This document shows positions 60,415 to 64,000 of a stretch of DNA of 64,000 nucleotides, piece by piece. The stretch is from Erwinia amylovora (GTDB lineage: Bacteria; Pseudomonadota; Gammaproteobacteria; Enterobacterales; Enterobacteriaceae). A model generated the notes under the pieces. It was given only the letters and a program-made list of their open reading frames with translations, was not told the DNA's origin and did no database searches. The translations under genes were made by a program, and so were the position numbers. The DNA lies in contig NZ_CP066796.1 in NCBI RefSeq assembly GCF_017161565.1, forward strand, positions 1,922,001 to 1,986,000, read 5' to 3'. Each line of letters starts with the position of its first letter. Position 1 is the stretch's first letter.

Positions 60415-61107
60415 GGAGCTACCTCTGTGTCGCCTTCCCAGGCGTCATGATAAAATAAGTGCTTTTATTTCAATAATTTAATTTGAAATTGCGCTGGTAT
60501 TATACAGCCTTTAGGCAGTAGTGTAACCCTGTTTGTTGCCGACTGTATCGTGCAATTTATGAGGCAATAAAGAGCAGAATTTGCGTTCCACTCTTTACAG
60601 GTCGCCGGTGACCATCATCACACTTTTTCCCGGAGCGCTAAGGGTACGTTGTCATTCACGCTGATAGTCTTTGTACCCGCCACAGATCTCATTTTCGGCG
60701 GAAACCCCTGTCTCTGACCAGCCGTTCACTTGTACGTGGCGCTAAAGACATCCCCAGGGGACGGTAACCTGGCCAGGATGCTGCAAGGAGAACGGTCCTG
60801 TACAGCAAGCACGGGGCATACCCTGGTCGTAGGGTTAGCGGTATCGCTGCGGTCATAACAATGTACGACCTGTCGGTAGTCACACGAGATGTCGTCTGAC
60901 GTTGTCTGTTGATCACCGATGAAAATGAATAACCATCATCGATGATACCGATCGCGTGCGGGTTTATCTCTGATTCTGTCTGGCAGCATTTAGCCTTTGT
61001 CACGAAAATGGGTAACAACGCTGAACGGTATTTCTCAGAAAGCCAGGCTGGTAGAGCATGTCCATCGGGCATCATTGCCAGATGGTCATGCTGCATCGAA
61101 CGCTAAC
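60415..61107. other. 693-base gap with a toxin relic and no intact gene
   Basis: E. coli carries yciQ here. A minus-strand 135-codon frame (60689-61096) has no recognisable family or ribosome site. A plus-strand VapC-like tail is listed separately. The rluB promoter should lie in the AT-rich 60415-60560. Confidence 0.45.
60795..60899 (+). pseudogene. VapC-like PIN-domain toxin relic
   Basis: The plus-strand frame GRRVSGIAAVITMYDLSVVT followed by RDVV and TGA resembles the C-terminal core of VapC toxins (typically IAA-x5-H-x-L-x-VTRN). Only about 25 residues can be aligned by eye, and the upstream region has stops in all frames. No antitoxin is seen. It is a weak call. Confidence 0.35.
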
Positions 61108-61731
61108 TCAACGGAACGGCTGAACATCCCCCACGCCTTCACGCACCACTTCCGGGGTATTTTCGGTGAGATCAATGACGGTGGTCGGCTGCTGGCCAAG
61201 AAAACCGCCGTGAATAATCAAGTCCACCAGCTTGCCGATCTCATCCTGAATCGCTTCGGGGTCGGATTCGGTAAAGTCATTGCCCGGCAGCATCAGCGAG
61301 GTCGACATCATTGGCTCGTTGAGCGCCTCCAGCAGGGCCAACGCTATCGGATTAGAGGGGACGCGCAAACCGATGGTTTTGCGTTTTTCGCTCATCAGAC
61401 GGCGCGGCACTTCTTTGGTGGCCTTAAGAATAAAGGTGTAATTGCCCGGCGTGTTGTTTTTGATCAGGCGAAACGCGGTGTTGTCGACGTAAGCATAGGT
61501 CGACAGCTCGGACAGATCGCGGCACATCAGGGTAAAGTTGTGATTGCCGTCAAGTTGACGAATACGCCAAATCCGCTCCATTGCGCTCTTATCTTCCAGC
61601 TTACAGCCCAGCGCATAACCGGAATCGGTGGGGTAGACGATCACGCTGCCCTTGTTCAACATCTCCACCGCCTGTTTGATCAGACGCGGTTGGGGGTTAT
61701 CCGGATGGATATAAAAAAACTGGCTCATCAT
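61108..61731 (-). CDS. yciO: YciO, TsaC/Sua5-like protein
   Basis: 207 residues of the YrdC/Sua5 fold, related to threonylcarbamoyl-AMP synthases. It shows the nucleotide-binding SVIVYPTDSGYALGC and KRKTIGLRVPSNPIA. YciO itself does not replace TsaC in E. coli, so the exact function is open. It overlaps rnm by 4 bases. Confidence 0.94.
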   Translation of the reverse strand: MMSQFFYIHPDNPQPRLIKQAVEMLNKGSVIVYPTDSGYALGCKLEDKSAMERIWRIRQLDGNHNFTLMCRDLSELSTYAYVDNTAFRLIKNNTPGNYTFILKATKEVPRRLMSEKRKTIGLRVPSNPIALALLEALNEPMMSTSLMLPGNDFTESDPEAIQDEIGKLVDLIIHGGFLGQQPTTVIDLTENTPEVVREGVGDVQPFR

Positions 61732-62639
61732 TCACCTCTGGCCTGAATTTCTTGGCTCAAAACAGATGTCAAAATGTCAGGAAACCGCTGCCAGACAGCC
61801 TCTACACCGCCCGGCAGCCATAATTTTTTGCCCAGTTCGATCCACGGGCAGGCCTGATGGAAGTCGGAACCCTGAGAAGCCGCCAGCTGATAATCCTGGG
61901 CATAGCGTGCCAGCTGCTGACGCTCATTGGGTGCCTGCTGACACTGGGCGACTTCCATCGCCTCTCCGCCCTGCTCGCTGAAATGGGCCAGCAGGCGTTT
62001 CAGCCATTTGGCTGACAGGCCGTAACGCCCCGGGTGGGCGACTACCGACCGACCACCGGATTGATGAATGGCATCAATGGCTTGCTTAATTGTACACCAC
62101 TGCGGCGGGACATAGCCGGTTTTACCACGTGCCAGATAATTTTTGAAAACCTGCTGCATATTGTCGGCTTTGCCGGCCGCAATAAGGAAACGCGCAAAAT
62201 GCCCGCGCGTGACGGCCCCCCCTTCGGCGAGCGCCAGCGCCCCGTCCAGCGCGCCGGGAATATGTGCTTTTTCCAGCCGCCCGGCGATTAACCGGGCGCG
62301 CGCCAGGCGACGTTCAGCCTGCGCGGCAAGCAGCGCGACCATCTGCGGATGAGCGATATCAATCCCCAGCCCGACAATATGGATCTCATGATTCTCCCAC
62401 AGCGTGGATATCTCCACACCGTCGACCAGCCGCAGCGGAAGCTGATGGCGCATCATCGCCTCACGCGCCGGGGCAATGCCGTCCGTGGTGTCATGGTCGG
62501 TAATTGCCAGTACGCCTACGCGCTGCTGCACGGCGCGCAACACCAGCTGTTCTGGCGTCAGTAAACCATCGGAGGCGCGAGTATGGCTGTGAAGATCGTA
62601 GACAGGAAAAGCACTGACTGGGGATGCAACGGCGGTCAA
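61728..62639 (-). CDS. rnm: RNase AM (PHP-domain 5'-3' exonuclease, YciV/TrpH)
   Basis: A 303-residue PHP-family enzyme that trims 5' ends of rRNA and degrades short oligonucleotides. Metal-binding motifs are YDLHSHTRASDG, AITDHDTTDG, VEISTLWENHEIHIVGL, AHPGRYGLSA and SQGSDFHQ. Divergent from the trp operon as in E. coli. Confidence 0.95.
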   Translation of the reverse strand: MTAVASPVSAFPVYDLHSHTRASDGLLTPEQLVLRAVQQRVGVLAITDHDTTDGIAPAREAMMRHQLPLRLVDGVEISTLWENHEIHIVGLGIDIAHPQMVALLAAQAERRLARARLIAGRLEKAHIPGALDGALALAEGGAVTRGHFARFLIAAGKADNMQQVFKNYLARGKTGYVPPQWCTIKQAIDAIHQSGGRSVVAHPGRYGLSAKWLKRLLAHFSEQGGEAMEVAQCQQAPNERQQLARYAQDYQLAASQGSDFHQACPWIELGKKLWLPGGVEAVWQRFPDILTSVLSQEIQARGE

Positions 62640-62707
62640 AACAACTCCGGTTACGCGAGGACATAGTGCAACATGATAACGCGATTTCTGCTAAGTGAAA
62701 AAGAGTA

Positions 62708-62742
62708 TTGACTTTTTTAACGCGAACCAGTTAACTAGTACA
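62708..62742 (+). promoter_or_regulatory. trp promoter with overlapping TrpR operator
   Basis: TTGACT (62708-62713), 17-base spacer, TTAACT (62731-62736). The operator-like palindrome CGAACCAGTTAACTAGTACA (62723-62742) covers the -10, matching the E. coli trp operator except for a few bases. Tryptophan-bound TrpR would block initiation. Confidence 0.92.
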
Positions 62743-62769
62743 CAAGTTCACAAGCAAGGTATCTGTCTC

Positions 62770-62820
62770 ATGGCGTATTTATTCAACTCAATCACTGGCT
62801 GGTGGCGCATTTCTCCCTGA
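62770..62820 (+). CDS. trpL: trp operon leader peptide
   Basis: A 16-residue peptide MAYLFNSITGWWRISP with tandem Trp codons. Ribosome stalling at the two Trp codons when charged tRNA-Trp is scarce favours the antiterminator and allows transcription of trpE. It lies 95 bases before trpE. Confidence 0.93.
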   Translation: MAYLFNSITGWWRISP

Positions 62821-62866
62821 CGGGCGAAGCGGTCATGCACGGTCAGTACGTTGTGCAGATACTCAG

Positions 62867-62891
62867 GCCCGCATAATGCGGGCTTTTTTTT
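62867..62891 (+). terminator. trp attenuator
   Basis: GCCCGCATAATGCGGGC followed by eight T forms the intrinsic terminator of the leader. The segment ACTCAGGCCC upstream supplies the competing pairing strand. Confidence 0.93.
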
Positions 62892-62914
62892 GAGCAAAAT
62901 ACAGAGAACATCTC

Positions 62915-64000
62915 ATGCCAAATGCCAAACCTGGAGTGAAATTGATCACCGCCAGTGCGCCGTACCGGGAAGATCCCGCTGCGGTTTTCCATCAGCTCTG
63001 CGCGGCTCGTTCAGAAACGCTGCTACTGGAATCTGCCGACGTCGACAGTAAATGCAATCTGAAAAGCCTGCTGATTGTTGACAGCGCTCTGCGCATCAGC
63101 GCACTGGACAATCGTGTGCAGATCCAGGCACTGTCGGCCAATGGCCGTGCACTGTTGCCATTGCTGGATGCCGCATTGCCCTTATCCGTGGTCAACCATG
63201 TGGGTACTGATAGCCGTGAGCTGGTGTTTCCGCACAATGAGGAGATTCAGGACGAAGACGCTAAACTGCGCGCCCTGTCAGTATTTGATGCGCTGCGCCT
63301 GATCCCTCAACTGGTAAATTCTCCGCACCAGGAGCGTGAAGCAATGCTGCTTGGTGGGCTGTTCGCCTATGACCTGGTCGCCGGCTTCGAAACGCTGCCG
63401 GAGATTGCCAACCAGCAGCGCTGCCCGGACTACTGCTTCTATCTGGCTGAAACGCTGCTGGTTATCGACCACCAGGCACGGAGCGCTCGCCTGCAGGCCA
63501 GCCTGTTTACCCCGAACGCGTCTGAGTTCCAGCGTTTGCAGAGCCGCGTAGAACAGCTGTGCGGCATGATGTCTCAACCCGTCAGCGCCTTACCGGTGCA
63601 AACGGTGGACAGTATGCAGCTTAGCGTCAGTCAGAGCGATGAAGAATACTGCGCCGTTGTGCGCCAGATGCAGGAAGCGATCCGCGTAGGTGAAATTTTC
63701 CAGGTTGTGCCTTCGCGCCGTTTCTCTTTGCCTTGCCCTTCCCCGCTGGCCGCTTACGACACGCTGAAAAACAGTAACCCCAGCCCGTATATGTTCTTTA
63801 TGCAGGATCGCGACTTCTGCCTGTTCGGCGCCTCGCCGGAAAGTTCGCTGAAGTACGAAGCCGCCAGCAATCAAATCGAAATCTATCCGATTGCCGGAAC
63901 GCGCCCGCGTGGCCGTCACGCCGATGGCTCGCTCGATCGCGATCTCGACAGCCGTATTGAGCTTGAAATGCGTACCGATCATAAAGAGATGGCCGAACAT
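62915..64000 (+). CDS. trpE: Anthranilate synthase component I, N-terminal 362 codons (cut by window edge)
   Basis: TrpE makes anthranilate from chorismate, with the amidotransferase supplied by TrpG/D. ATG 62915 starts MPNAKPGVKLITASAPYRED. The tryptophan-feedback motif LLLES is near residue 38 and NPSPYMFFM near 290. The chorismate-binding domain is entered at GEIFQVVPSRRF and runs past IYPIAGTRPRGR to the right edge. Controlled by the operator and attenuator upstream. Confidence 0.97.
   Translation, partial: MPNAKPGVKLITASAPYREDPAAVFHQLCAARSETLLLESADVDSKCNLKSLLIVDSALRISALDNRVQIQALSANGRALLPLLDAALPLSVVNHVGTDSRELVFPHNEEIQDEDAKLRALSVFDALRLIPQLVNSPHQEREAMLLGGLFAYDLVAGFETLPEIANQQRCPDYCFYLAETLLVIDHQARSARLQASLFTPNASEFQRLQSRVEQLCGMMSQPVSALPVQTVDSMQLSVSQSDEEYCAVVRQMQEAIRVGEIFQVVPSRRFSLPCPSPLAAYDTLKNSNPSPYMFFMQDRDFCLFGASPESSLKYEAASNQIEIYPIAGTRPRGRHADGSLDRDLDSRIELEMRTDHKEMAEH

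Overview
The window is a 64 kb chromosomal segment of an enteric gamma-proteobacterium, most likely Erwinia or a close relative (Erwiniaceae). The backbone follows the Escherichia coli order (ydbH-ldhA, dbpA-ttcA-zntB, mppA-ycjG-tpx-tyrR-ycjFX-psp, sapABCDF, rnb-osmB-yciH-pyrF-lapBA-pgpB-ribA-acnA-ymiA-yciX-cysB-topA-sohB-yciK-rluB-yciO-rnm-trpLE). A sucrose isomerase very like that of Erwinia rhapontici points to the genus. Several E. coli neighbours are not seen where expected (hslJ, mpaA, pspE, fabI, yciT, yciN, btuR, yciQ).

Left part (1-9.1 kb): start of ydbH, fermentative lactate dehydrogenase, a DUF333 lipoprotein, an ABM-domain gene with an in-frame stop near its start, the RNA helicase DbpA, two tiny genes, a frameshifted integrase relic beside ttcA (the site used by the Rac prophage in E. 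coli), ttcA, an exported sucrose isomerase, the anaerobic small RNA FnrS with its FNR box, and the zinc transporter ZntB. 9.1-15 kb: an accessory fimbrial operon (DUF1120 subunit, chaperone, usher, DUF1120-like subunit), a small lipoprotein and a decayed P-loop kinase.

15-31 kb: murein-peptide recycling (MppA, YcjG), thiol peroxidase, TyrR, the membrane-stress operon pspABCD-ycjXF with its sigma-54 promoter facing pspF, a RyhB-family small RNA with a Fur box, and sapABCDF. 31-38 kb is accessory: a carboxymuconolactone-decarboxylase-like gene convergent with a LysR regulator, then an orphan type VI secretion cassette. That cassette has one PAAR-DUF2235 lipase-type effector followed by three tandem 813-bp units. 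Each unit carries the last ~25 codons of the effector plus a complete DUF2931 lipoprotein gene, presumably immunity. The copies differ in two sharply bounded blocks.

38-64 kb returns to backbone: a YdeP/FdhF-type molybdoprotein, RNase II, an L-ribulose-5-phosphate 4-epimerase, osmB with an exact FNR-type palindrome upstream, a 42-residue secreted mini-protein, pyrimidine, riboflavin and LPS-control genes, aconitase A, small YmiA/YciX proteins, cysB, topA, sohB, yciK, rluB, yciO, rnm, and the trp promoter/operator, leader peptide, attenuator and the first 362 codons of trpE, which runs off the right edge. No rRNA, tRNA, CRISPR array or intact insertion sequence was seen.
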